A stretch of 35,471 nucleotides of DNA. Source: Vibrio sp. Isolate32 (GTDB lineage: Bacteria > Pseudomonadota > Gammaproteobacteria > Enterobacterales > Vibrionaceae). A program made the position numbers and the translations under genes. The stretch spans positions 255 through 35,725 of the forward strand of contig NZ_JAKEUQ010000033.1 in assembly GCF_022397955.1 (NCBI RefSeq), given 5' to 3'. Below, one piece after another: positions 8,775-16,889 of the stretch. Within the stretch, counting starts at the first letter, position 1. Each line of letters opens with the position of its first letter. Below the pieces are notes generated by a model, which made no database searches, was not told where the DNA came from, and saw nothing but the letters and a program-made list of their open reading frames with translations.

Positions 8775-9340
8775 TAGTCGATATATAACTTTTTAGTAGC
8801 AACGTTTAAATTATATTCAGATGTTAGAAATTCAAGCCAACCTATAACATCGCTAGATAATTTCTTATAAAAAGATAACTCTGCTGTTTTATTTAATCTT
8901 TCTAAATAAACAGAAGACCAAGTTAATAAGTGACACTCAAGTAATTCACGAGATGAATTAATGTTATTGTTTTCTAACAAGTACGCATGGGCAAATAGCA
9001 TTAAACCAAATTGATCTTCCGGCTCTCTTAATCCAGTGTCTAACTCAATTTGATTCAATTCTAAGAATTGGCGATATTCCACAGTCGATGCACCGAATAC
9101 AACGCGGTCTTTGTCTAGGTATACTGATCCCCAAGGTGGAGCTGGCATGTCTCCAACGCCTTCAAACAAGCGGCTAAACTCCGCAGAAAGGGCGCCTTCA
9201 GGCTCACTTCTCAAAGCCAGCAGACATTCTTCTGAGAGAACTTCACTCTCAACCAAGGCTTCGACAATGGTGATTAACTGCTCTTTACTTATCGCTTGAT
9301 AGAATAGCGAGCCCAACAGTTTGTGCGTATCGATAATCAT
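8774..9340 (-). CDS. TorD/DmsD-family molybdoenzyme chaperone
   Basis: A soluble all-helical chaperone of 188 residues. Such proteins bind the twin-arginine signal peptide of a molybdenum reductase and hold it until the cofactor is inserted. Family marks are the central PPWGSVYLDKDRV segment (about residues 68-80) and the later EPEDQFGLMLFAHAYLLE, which corresponds to the E-P-x-D-H hinge motif with Gln in place of His. It is the first gene of a minus-strand pair with the NapF-like gene. It is divergent from dmsA, so the natural client is the DmsA made next door. Base composition is A/T-richer than its neighbours. Subfamily (TorD or DmsD) is not settled by eye. Confidence 0.88.
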   Translation of the reverse strand: MIIDTHKLLGSLFYQAISKEQLITIVEALVESEVLSEECLLALRSEPEGALSAEFSRLFEGVGDMPAPPWGSVYLDKDRVVFGASTVEYRQFLELNQIELDTGLREPEDQFGLMLFAHAYLLENNNINSSRELLECHLLTWSSVYLERLNKTAELSFYKKLSSDVIGWLEFLTSEYNLNVATKKLYID

Positions 9341-9448
9341 TATTATTTATACCGTAATAGGTTTTAAAGATAATTATATTAATTAAACCATTCCATTCTT
9401 TGATCTAATTTATACATTTAATTCATAAGATTTAAATTCCATACTTAT

Positions 9449-9462
9449 TTGATACCTATCAA
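9449..9462. promoter_or_regulatory. Perfect FNR box
   Basis: TTGAT-ACCT-ATCAA matches the FNR consensus TTGAT-N4-ATCAA at every position. It lies 77 bases before the dmsA start and 108 bases before the chaperone start. FNR activates dmsABC under anaerobiosis in E. coli. A TATAAA at 9501-9506 could be the dmsA -10, and a TATAAA on the minus strand (9409-9414) could serve the chaperone. Neither sits at the classical -41.5 spacing, so the exact promoters are uncertain. Confidence 0.9.
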
Positions 9463-9539
9463 TCAATATTTAAATATTAAAAGACAAAAACAAAACTACC
9501 TATAAAGTGCTATACATCAATAACAATAGGCATCTTAGA

Positions 9540-11978
9540 ATGACGAATAAGAAAGAATCTGGGGTAATGAACCTTACTCGAAGAGGCTTCATGAAAGCTT
9601 CTTCTGCGGTAGGTAGTGCAGCCGCACTCGCGGGCGGTATCGCTTTACCTTTCAAATCCAAACCAGTAGCGGCTGCAGTTGCTGAGAATGTGGATGAGAA
9701 AATCGTATGGAGTGCATGTACTGTAAACTGTGGCTCTCGCTGCCCTTTACGTATGCATGTACAAAACGGTGAAATTAAATACGTAGAAACAGACAACACA
9801 GGTACTGACGAATATGGTCATCACCAAGTTCGTGCGTGTCTACGTGGTCGCTCTATGCGCCGCCGTGTTTACAACCCAGATCGCCTGAAATACCCAATGA
9901 AACGTGTTGGTAAACGTGGTGAAGGCAAATTTAAACGCATTAGCTGGGAAGAGGCTTATGATGAAGTCGCTGGTACTATGCAACGCCTTATCAAAGACTA
10001 CGGCAACGACACTATCTACCTAAACTATGGTACAGGCACACTTGGCGGTACGGTTACTAAATCTTGGCCACCAGCACAAACGCTAATTGCTCGTCTAATG
10101 AACCTAAGTGGTGGTTACCTAAACCATTACGGTGACTACTCAACAGCGCAAATCGCGAAAGGCTTGAGCTACACCTACGGTGGTTGGGCGAACAACAACT
10201 CTTTCTCTGACCTAGAGAACACAAAGCTTAATATCCAATTTGGTAACAACCCTGCTGAGACTCGTATGTCTGGCGGCGGTCTGATCCACCACTATGTAGA
10301 AAGCAAAAACAAATCGAACGCAAGAACGATCATCATCGACCCTCGCTACACCGATACTGCAGGTGGTCGTGAAGATCAATGGATTCCAATTCGTCCTTCT
10401 ACGGATGCTGCATTGGTAGCAGGTCTTGCACACGTGATGATCACTGAAGACCTTGTCGACCAACCGTTCCTAGACAAATACTGCGTAGGTTACGACGAGA
10501 AGACTCTGCCTGCATCAGCGCCTAAAAACAGCGACTACAAATCTTACATCTTAGGTTTAGGTGAAGATGGCGTAGAGAAGACACCTGAGTGGGCCTCTAA
10601 GATCACAGGTATTCCAGTTGATACTATCGTTAAGCTTGGCCGTGAAATGGGCACAGCAAAACCATGTGCAATCCACCAAGGTTGGGGCCTACAACGTACT
10701 GCGAACGGTGAACTAGCTTGTCGTGCAATCGCGATGCTGTCGCTACTCACTGGTTCTGTGGGTGTATCAGGCGGTTCAACAGGTGCTCGTGAAAGCGACA
10801 TCAATATTCCGTTTGTTCGCTTCCCTACTGTGCCAAACCCAGTTGAAACGTCTATTTCAATGTTCATGTGGACAGACGCGATCTACCGTCACCATGAAAT
10901 GACCGACATCACTGACGGTGTTCGCGGTGCAGAGCGCCTTAAGAACCCAATCAAGATGATCTGGAACTACGCAGGTAACTGCATAATCAACCAGCACTCA
11001 GACATCAACAAAACTCACGCGATTCTTCAAGATGAAAGTGCGTGTGAAATGATTGTCGTGGTTGATAACCATATGACTTCTTCAGCGAAATACGCCGATA
11101 TCATCCTGCCAGACTTAACAACGTCTGAGCAAGACGACTGGTGTATGGATGGTAAAGCATCGAACATGCCTTACTTCATCTACGCGCAGAAAGCGATTGA
11201 GCCTCAGTTTGAAGCAAAATCTATCTACGAGATGTGTACTCAGCTTGCTAAGCGCATGGGCGTAGAAAAAGAGTTCACTGAAGGCCGTACTCAAGAGCAA
11301 TGGATTGAGCACCTTTACGCGGAAACTCGTAAGAACGATCCAACACTGCCAACCTTCGAAGAGATGAAAGAGCTGGGTATCTACAAGCGTAGCTACGACC
11401 ACCACTACATCGCTTACGAAGATTTCCGTAAAGACCCTGAAGCGAATCCGCTGACTACACCAAGTGGCAAGATCGAGATCTACTCAGAGCAACTGGCTGA
11501 TATCGCGAAAACTTGGAAGCTGAAAGAAGACGAAGTGATTCACCCACTTCCGATTTACGCGGACTCTTTTGAAGGTCATAACGATCCACTAGCAGAGAAG
11601 TACCCACTTCAGCTAACGGGTTTCCACTATAAGGCTCGTACGCACTCAACTTACGGCAACGTTGCAGAGATCAAAGCTGCGGCACCGCAAGAGTTGTGGA
11701 TAAACCCAATCGATGCGAAAGAACGTGGTATTGAAAGCGGCGACATGGTGAGTATTTTCAACGACCGTGGCGAAGTACATATTCCAGCGAAAGTGACACC
11801 AAGGATTCTTCCTCGAGTTGTCGCACTAGGCGAAGGTGCATGGTACGCACCCGATGGTCAGAAGATCGACCATGCAGGCTCTATCAACGTGCTGACCACT
11901 CAGCGCCCGAGCCCACTTGCTAAGGGTAACCCTCAGCATACAAACCTAGTTCAAATCAAAGCGCTTAAGAAAGCATAA
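9540..11978 (+). CDS. dmsA: Anaerobic DMSO reductase catalytic subunit A
   Basis: The molybdopterin catalytic subunit that reduces DMSO or related S/N-oxides as terminal electron acceptors. It is exported folded by the Tat system and attached to the membrane by DmsC. The signal has the twin-arginine motif LTRRGFMKA (residues 12-20), then a hydrophobic Ala/Gly run and PVAAA. A [4Fe-4S] site uses Cys60, Cys64, Cys68 and Cys100. The molybdenum ligand is probably Ser201 in NHYGDYSTAQ, typical of the DMSO-reductase type. The 812-residue length is close to E. coli DmsA. The ATG at 9540 has ATAGG nine bases upstream. A GTG at 9507 lacks a site, and the ATG at 9567 is too close to its GGGG. First gene of dmsABC, with an FNR box upstream. 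Confidence 0.97.
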   Translation: MTNKKESGVMNLTRRGFMKASSAVGSAAALAGGIALPFKSKPVAAAVAENVDEKIVWSACTVNCGSRCPLRMHVQNGEIKYVETDNTGTDEYGHHQVRACLRGRSMRRRVYNPDRLKYPMKRVGKRGEGKFKRISWEEAYDEVAGTMQRLIKDYGNDTIYLNYGTGTLGGTVTKSWPPAQTLIARLMNLSGGYLNHYGDYSTAQIAKGLSYTYGGWANNNSFSDLENTKLNIQFGNNPAETRMSGGGLIHHYVESKNKSNARTIIIDPRYTDTAGGREDQWIPIRPSTDAALVAGLAHVMITEDLVDQPFLDKYCVGYDEKTLPASAPKNSDYKSYILGLGEDGVEKTPEWASKITGIPVDTIVKLGREMGTAKPCAIHQGWGLQRTANGELACRAIAMLSLLTGSVGVSGGSTGARESDINIPFVRFPTVPNPVETSISMFMWTDAIYRHHEMTDITDGVRGAERLKNPIKMIWNYAGNCIINQHSDINKTHAILQDESACEMIVVVDNHMTSSAKYADIILPDLTTSEQDDWCMDGKASNMPYFIYAQKAIEPQFEAKSIYEMCTQLAKRMGVEKEFTEGRTQEQWIEHLYAETRKNDPTLPTFEEMKELGIYKRSYDHHYIAYEDFRKDPEANPLTTPSGKIEIYSEQLADIAKTWKLKEDEVIHPLPIYADSFEGHNDPLAEKYPLQLTGFHYKARTHSTYGNVAEIKAAAPQELWINPIDAKERGIESGDMVSIFNDRGEVHIPAKVTPRILPRVVALGEGAWYAPDGQKIDHAGSINVLTTQRPSPLAKGNPQHTNLVQIKALKKA

Positions 11979-11989
11979 GGTAGGTTGGA

Positions 11990-12610
11990 ATGAAACAATA
12001 CGGCTTTTACATTGATTCAAGTAAATGCACGGGTTGTAAAACCTGTCAGCTTGCTTGTAAAGATTATAACGATCTAGACATCAAAACGAACTACCGTCGC
12101 GTATACGAATACGCAGGTGGTGGCTTCACTCAAGATGGCGATACCTGGGTTCAGAAAGATGTTTTTTCTTACTACCTGTCTATCGCTTGTAATCACTGTA
12201 CTAACCCTGCGTGTGTGAAAGTGTGTCCTTCGGGCGCAATGCACAAACGTGATGAAGACGGCTTGGTTGTGGTTGATGAAAGTGTGTGTATCGGCTGTCA
12301 GCACTGTAGCAATGCGTGCCCTTACGGCGCACCACAATACAATGCTAAGAAAGGTCACATGACCAAATGCGATGGCTGCTACCAACGTGTTTCTGAAGGC
12401 AAACAACCTATCTGTGTTGAGTCTTGCCCACTTCGTGCATTGGAGTTTGGCGAAATCAATACACTTCGCGAGAAGTACGGTTCTGGTGCAGATGTGGCGC
12501 CACTGCCATCTTCAACCGAAACACTGCCAAACATCGTGATCAAGCTGAACAAAAACGCGAAGCCAACTGGCGATACCAGTGGTCACCTAGCAAACCCTAA
12601 GGAGGTGTAA
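11990..12610 (+). CDS. dmsB: DMSO reductase iron-sulfur subunit B
   Basis: The electron-transfer subunit with four [4Fe-4S] clusters. It carries electrons from the quinol site of DmsC to DmsA. Cysteine groups seen in order are CTGCKTCQLAC, CNHCTNPACVKVC, CIGCQHCSNAC, and the later CDGCYQR with CVESC. The 206-residue length equals the family norm. It starts 12 bases after the dmsA stop. Its own last codons contain the AAGGAGGTG ribosome site for dmsC, so the three genes are one translation-linked operon. Confidence 0.97.
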   Translation: MKQYGFYIDSSKCTGCKTCQLACKDYNDLDIKTNYRRVYEYAGGGFTQDGDTWVQKDVFSYYLSIACNHCTNPACVKVCPSGAMHKRDEDGLVVVDESVCIGCQHCSNACPYGAPQYNAKKGHMTKCDGCYQRVSEGKQPICVESCPLRALEFGEINTLREKYGSGADVAPLPSSTETLPNIVIKLNKNAKPTGDTSGHLANPKEV

Positions 12611-12611
12611 G

Positions 12612-13457
12612 ATGATTTTTCATGAGTGGTCTTTGATCTTCTTTACGGTATTAGCTCAAACGGCTGTCGGTGGCTACCTGCTTATTGGCGCACGTGCACT
12701 GGTACTTAGTCATGACGAAGAGAAACTAAACAGCTACAAAGTTCCAATGTTCATTCTATGGGCACTGATGGGGCTTGGCTTCATGTTCTCGACAACACAC
12801 CTTGGCTCTCCACTACGCGCGTTTAACGCTTTTAACCAACTAGGCTCAGCTTGGCTGTCTAACGAAGTATTTTTCGGTGCGGCATTCTTCGCAGTAGGTG
12901 GTCTTCAATGGTTACTGTCTGTGGTTAAGAAAGGTGGTATGGCTATCCAGAAAGCACTGATGGTTGGCGCTATGGTGCTGGGTGTCATCTTCATGTACGC
13001 GATGATCAACGTATACATGATCAACACCGTACCTACATGGGACAACATCTACACCCCACTGAGCTTCGTCATGACGATGGTTGTGGGTGGCTTGCTGCTG
13101 TCTCAGTTCGTGATTGTATTTGCTAACGACAGTCGCTTTACGGTTGACCGTAACATCACCATGCTGGCTGTAATTGCGGTTGCGATCAGTTTGCTTGTGA
13201 CAGTCGGTAAACTGAACCTAATTGGTGACATCCAAACGTCAGTAGCAAAAGCTTCAGAGTTGGTTGATGGTTTAGGCAGCTATGTGATTCTTCAAGTTGC
13301 ATTGCTAATGGCAAGCTTATTGATTTGGATTCTACCTATGCTCAACAAAGCAAAAGTGAATCCAGTAAATCTAGGCCTAGCATTGGTACTGTTCTTAGCG
13401 TCAGAGTTAATCGGCCGTGGTTTGTTCTACAGCCTACATATGACAAGCGGTTTGTAA
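12612..13457 (+). CDS. dmsC: DMSO reductase membrane anchor subunit C
   Basis: The integral membrane anchor that oxidises menaquinol and holds DmsAB. The 281-residue protein begins with the typical HEWSLIFFTVLAQTAVGGY segment and has about eight hydrophobic helices spread over its length. The ATG is one base after the dmsB stop and has a near-perfect AAGGAGGTG ribosome site inside the end of dmsB. A strong terminator lies about 45 bases past the stop. Confidence 0.95.
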   Translation: MIFHEWSLIFFTVLAQTAVGGYLLIGARALVLSHDEEKLNSYKVPMFILWALMGLGFMFSTTHLGSPLRAFNAFNQLGSAWLSNEVFFGAAFFAVGGLQWLLSVVKKGGMAIQKALMVGAMVLGVIFMYAMINVYMINTVPTWDNIYTPLSFVMTMVVGGLLLSQFVIVFANDSRFTVDRNITMLAVIAVAISLLVTVGKLNLIGDIQTSVAKASELVDGLGSYVILQVALLMASLLIWILPMLNKAKVNPVNLGLALVLFLASELIGRGLFYSLHMTSGL

Positions 13458-13500
13458 TCACAGACTCGTTATTTGGTTATCTAGAAGGCTAGATAAACTA

Positions 13501-13537
13501 AAGGCCCAACACCTATTTAGATGTTGGGCCTTTTTAT
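13501..13537. terminator. Terminator between dmsC and cinA-like gene
   Basis: A perfect 11-base-pair stem AAGGCCCAACA/TGTTGGGCCTT (13501-13511 with 13522-13532) is followed by a T run. Its A-start on the left also lets it serve the convergent cinA-like gene on the minus strand. Confidence 0.9.
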
Positions 13538-13604
13538 TTGCTCGGTCTTAACCTTAGTTCAAGAGGTCTTGGCTCAAGAGAACTTGGTTAGCGACAAAAG
13601 CGAC

Positions 13605-14843
13605 TTACTTGATGATCGCTGAAGGGATAAACATATCCTTCACGTGTTTTACTGACGAGTAATCACCAAACATAGGTTTATTGTCTAGATGTCTTCTTAG
13701 CATGTCTGCAGCGACCGTTTTAATGATGGTGCGTGCATCTTCGCGCTTGTATTGGCGGTAAAACTCCAGCACTTGTCCCCACTCACCCGCTTCGCTCGAT
13801 AAAGCAACACTAAAGGTATTGCCCTCTAACTTACCCGTGACTAAGGCCAACTCGGTGCCGCACTTTTCTCTTGTCGCGCCAGCCAGAGCAAACGTTGCGG
13901 CTAGTGGGTCGTTCTTTTCAAGCTCGCTCTCTTTTGGCTCCGCCATTACCCAAGAGTGACCAAAGCAATCTTCAACTTGTTCATTCGATTGTAGCCAAGC
14001 CGAAAGGGCACCTTTGGTAGATACTTCCGATACCGACAAGGTTTTCTTTCTTTCCGCCATAATATGACCGATATGGTCGATCATAGGCTCATCAACACTG
14101 ACAACGTTACTCTCCAACAGCTTGTACACCATTTGTAGTAGCTTAACGCGAGTTTCTAAATCCGACTTAGGCCCAAACAGTTTCACTTCAATAAACGGCA
14201 GGTAAGAGCGGTAGCCCAGTTCATAACCTTCCGGCAGTTTCAATTGGTCTAACACGTCAGAAATACCAGACTCGGATAAACCAAAGGTAAACAAACGGCT
14301 GCATTCGGATGCGACAACTTGAGGATAAGTGCGAGCAAGGTCAGGGATGATTTCAAAGCTCACCATGCGCTTAAACTCACTCGGTACGCCCGGCGTGAAG
14401 TAGAAAGTCGCATCGTTAATCTTCAGCTTAAAGCCACATGCCGTGCCGACCGGGTTATCGACAATTTCCGAGCTCGCTGGCAGCAAAGCTTGCTTTAGGT
14501 TGCTGTCTGGCATCGGCATGCCACGTCCAGAAAACATCTCTTCCATATGTTTTAGCCATTCAGGAAACATGACTAGTTTCTGCTCTGACGCCGCCGCTGC
14601 AGCCGCCGCGCTCATATCATCGGTAGTCGGGCCTAATCCACCATTCACGATAACCACATCGTAGTTAAAGCTCAGCATCAACAACTCTTCGACTAAGGCA
14701 TTCATTTGGTCACCAACCGTGGAGCGTTTAGCTAAAGCAAAACCATGTTGGTAAAACTCAGCTGACATCCAAGCCGCGTTCGTGTCTACAATGTCTCCGT
14801 GAAGAACTTCTTCACCTGTGCTTAACATTGCGATTTTCGTCAT
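13605..14843 (-). CDS. CinA-like protein (MoaB-fold plus degenerate PncC domain)
   Basis: A 412-residue two-domain protein. Residues 1-165 or so are the MoaB/MogA-like CinA domain: STGEEVLHGDIVDTNAAW at 8-25 and NGGLGPTTDD at 67-76. The C-terminal third aligns by order to the PncC amidase domain, but the usual ESCTGG signature reads EVSTKG, so the NMN-deamidase nucleophile region is missing. E. coli YfaY is a similar CinA homologue reported to lack that activity. The ATG at 14843 has AGGGA eight bases upstream; an in-frame ATG 12 codons earlier has no ribosome site. The role is unknown. Its position next to molybdoenzyme genes may be chance. Confidence 0.9.
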   Translation of the reverse strand: MTKIAMLSTGEEVLHGDIVDTNAAWMSAEFYQHGFALAKRSTVGDQMNALVEELLMLSFNYDVVIVNGGLGPTTDDMSAAAAAAASEQKLVMFPEWLKHMEEMFSGRGMPMPDSNLKQALLPASSEIVDNPVGTACGFKLKINDATFYFTPGVPSEFKRMVSFEIIPDLARTYPQVVASECSRLFTFGLSESGISDVLDQLKLPEGYELGYRSYLPFIEVKLFGPKSDLETRVKLLQMVYKLLESNVVSVDEPMIDHIGHIMAERKKTLSVSEVSTKGALSAWLQSNEQVEDCFGHSWVMAEPKESELEKNDPLAATFALAGATREKCGTELALVTGKLEGNTFSVALSSEAGEWGQVLEFYRQYKREDARTIIKTVAADMLRRHLDNKPMFGDYSSVKHVKDMFIPSAIIK

Positions 14844-14892
14844 GTTTCTATCCCTTGTAGTCATAAAAAGACGCTGCATTATCTACAAACTG

Positions 14893-14910
14893 GTTTGAGT
14901 TTGAGTTTGA
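14893..14910. repeat. Three tandem GTTTGA hexamers
   Basis: GTTTGA occurs three times head to tail, 50 bases upstream of the cinA-like start on the opposite strand. It is short and may vary in copy number between strains. No function is evident. Confidence 0.7.
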
Positions 14911-15012
14911 GTTATTTTGATTTTTAACAAATATTAATAATGTTAAATCTAAGGTTTTCTTAGGAAAAGCGATAAATTATTAGTTCCCTAAATCAGGCAT
15001 TTAATAGATAAT

Positions 15013-15028
15013 TGTGACCCTGATCAAT
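15013..15028 (+). promoter_or_regulatory. Possible CRP site before DUF3943 gene
   Basis: TGTGA-CCCTGA-TCAAT matches the CRP pattern TGTGA-N6-TCACA at 8 of 10 positions. It lies 26 bases before the chosen start at 15054. An ATCAA half of an FNR box is also present. The assignment is tentative. Confidence 0.35.
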
Positions 15029-15053
15029 TCGAATCTTTCTCATGGAGACCCTT

Positions 15054-15962
15054 GTGGCCAAATCACCGTTACTAGCAAAGGTTACTGCTGCATTTTCAAT
15101 GCTAATGTCAGTTAACTCGGTTGCAAGCCAATACGACTTCGACCAGCCAATCAACCTTTCTTACTCGGATGAATGTGCTCAAGATTACTGTTTTAATGGC
15201 AGCTTGTACACCTACAAGCCTAGTACCAATTACGCCCTGAGCGAATCGAATAATGAGTATGACTTCTCAATCCAACAGCCAAAGCATCTTTTGGTGAGTG
15301 AAGAGAAAGATTGGGATTACTTAATGGGCCAAACCTACACCATTCTTGGCTTAAGTGTAGCGACAGTGGGTTTAATGACCTTCTTACCAGAAAGTATCAC
15401 CAAGTGGGACGATGACCAACGCGACCTAAGTAAATTAGGTCAAAAGTGGAAAGATAATGTCTCAGCAGGCCCAACGTGGGACCGTGACGAACACTTCCTA
15501 AACTACGTGATGCACCCATATTTTGGTGGTGTTTACTACACAGCTGCACGTCACGCAGGTTACAACGAGTTTGAATCTTTCATGTACTCTTGGACGATGT
15601 CGACCTTCTTCTGGGAATACGGTGTAGAAGCATTTGCTGAAGTTCCTTCATGGCAAGACCTTTTCATCACACCTTTCTTCGGTGCGGTTGTGGGTGAAAT
15701 AATGCTAGAAACCGAGCAAGACATCATTGCCTCAGGTGGTGAAGTGATGGGTTCTCAAACCATGGGTGACGTTTCTCTATTTTTCCTTAACCCTGTTGGT
15801 CATATCCACTACTGGGTTAGCGATGCATGGGGTGGTGACGCAGAAGTTAACCTGAACACTAACCCTTGGTGGGGTAACCAAGATGCCGCTAAATTCGCTT
15901 ACGATGCTGGCGCACCATACGATTCTCAGTTTGTTGGTATGAACCTCAAAGTAACGTTCTAA
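15054..15962 (+). CDS. DUF3943 envelope protein
   Basis: A predicted exported protein of 302 residues. A signal peptide of about 25 residues ends near VNSVAS-QYDF. A hydrophobic stretch about residues 95-112 is either a membrane helix or the first part of a membrane-bound fold. The conserved DUF3943 block spans about 137-215: W-D-x-D-x-F-x-N, then HPYFGGVYYTAARHAG, an E-S-F-x-Y-S segment, and W-Q-D-L-F-x-T-P. The C-terminus VGMNLKVTF looks like an outer-membrane strand with terminal Phe. The GTG at 15054 has GGAG six bases upstream; the ATG at 15042 has none and contains that site. Function is unknown. A weak terminator follows. Confidence 0.85.
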   Translation: MAKSPLLAKVTAAFSMLMSVNSVASQYDFDQPINLSYSDECAQDYCFNGSLYTYKPSTNYALSESNNEYDFSIQQPKHLLVSEEKDWDYLMGQTYTILGLSVATVGLMTFLPESITKWDDDQRDLSKLGQKWKDNVSAGPTWDRDEHFLNYVMHPYFGGVYYTAARHAGYNEFESFMYSWTMSTFFWEYGVEAFAEVPSWQDLFITPFFGAVVGEIMLETEQDIIASGGEVMGSQTMGDVSLFFLNPVGHIHYWVSDAWGGDAEVNLNTNPWWGNQDAAKFAYDAGAPYDSQFVGMNLKVTF

Positions 15963-16009
15963 TTCAGGTACTTTATTACTTTCGATAAAAACAAAACTAT
16001 TCTAACTAA

Positions 16010-16029
16010 CGGCTTTAGGGCCGCTTTTT
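16010..16029 (+). terminator. Weak terminator after DUF3943 gene
   Basis: A short stem CGGC/GCCG (16010-16013 with 16020-16023) is followed by C and five T. The stem is only four base pairs, so confidence is moderate. Confidence 0.5.
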
Positions 16030-16079
16030 GTGCCATACTCTTCATTCTCCGTTTTTGTCTCGAAACTTAGTTTCAAAAA

Positions 16080-16093
16080 TTGACCCAGGTCAA
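16080..16093. promoter_or_regulatory. Palindrome TTGACC-CA-GGTCAA
   Basis: A perfect six-base inverted repeat with a two-base centre lies about 100 bases before the GcvR-like gene. This is the shape of a dimeric regulator's operator, and its left half also resembles a -35 element. I do not recognise the protein that would bind it. Confidence 0.5.
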
Positions 16094-16193
16094 ACATTGT
16101 TCGATGTAAACTCCTACACTGGAATTAAAGAACTTTATCGCGTGATATCAGACATTTAATTAGCAACGAATCATTGAAACTTTGGGGGCTAAT

Positions 16194-16706
16194 ATGAACA
16201 GTACATTTATCGTAAACTTTATCGGAAAAGCATCACCAGCAACAATCAAACAACTTGCTGCGGTGACTCACGAAAACGACGGGAAATGGCTCATCAGTAA
16301 AGTGAACTTTATTGAAGACCAAGTCGCAGGCGTACTCAAGGTTCAACTTCCAGCCATCAACGAATCAATTGTTAAAAAGGCTTTCAGCGCCAATCCGGAT
16401 CTCATCGTGCAGTTTGTCGATTCAGATCATACGCACAATGTCCAAGACACAATCCATCACCTAAGACTCGATTCTAACGACCGAGCAGGTATCGTCAATG
16501 AAGTGACACATGTATTAGATAGACAAGGGATCAGCATTCTCGATATGGATTGCCACCGAGTCTTTATCGCTGGAGGTGGTGGTGTTAGTTCAAGCTTATT
16601 CACTTCAAAAATCGCCGTTAAGCTACCAATCGAAGTTCAAATTGATGACGTTATCAATGAACTAGAAACTCTCAGTGAAGATACTCGAGTGATGTTTGAG
16701 AGCTAA
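16194..16706 (+). CDS. GcvR-like tandem ACT-domain protein
   Basis: A 170-residue cytoplasmic protein with two ACT-type domains, like GcvR, the protein that binds GcvA and represses glycine cleavage genes when glycine is low. The second domain (about residues 88-165) keeps the ligand-loop signature DRAGIVNEVTHVLDRQGISI. The first domain (about 4-80) has GKASPATIKQLA where that loop should be, so its ligand site looks lost. The ATG at 16194 follows GGGGG by five bases; a TTG four codons earlier is inside that site. It stands alone between terminators, with no gcv gene nearby. It may be a GcvR paralogue with another effector. The target is not known. Confidence 0.75.
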   Translation: MNSTFIVNFIGKASPATIKQLAAVTHENDGKWLISKVNFIEDQVAGVLKVQLPAINESIVKKAFSANPDLIVQFVDSDHTHNVQDTIHHLRLDSNDRAGIVNEVTHVLDRQGISILDMDCHRVFIAGGGGVSSSLFTSKIAVKLPIEVQIDDVINELETLSEDTRVMFES

Positions 16707-16715
16707 TTGAACTAA

Positions 16716-16744
16716 CCTCCTAACGATACCCTATCGTTGGGAGG
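16716..16744 (+). terminator. Long hairpin after GcvR-like gene
   Basis: A 13-base-pair stem (16716-16728 with 16732-16744, one T-G pair) closes on a three-base CCC loop. It lacks a good T run afterwards (ACACTCCCC follows), so it may stop transcription poorly or protect the 3' end. Confidence 0.65.
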
Positions 16745-16863
16745 ACACTCCCCATCTTTCTTACATAGCTTACAAAAAAAATGTATAAAACCTAAAAAAT
16801 ACATAAGCAAAATATATGAAACCAAGCATTCGTATCATATTTTTGTTACCATAGATTATCTTT

Positions 16864-16869
16864 TATAAT
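16864..16869 (+). promoter_or_regulatory. -10 element of Calx-beta/DUF1566 operon
   Basis: A perfect TATAAT lies 20 bases before the start at 16890. TTGTTA at 16843-16848 is a possible -35, but the spacer is 15 bases, shorter than ideal. The A/T-rich sequence just upstream could help recruitment or bind H-NS. Confidence 0.55.
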
Positions 16870-16889
16870 TTAGTAGCTTAGGTTCACAC

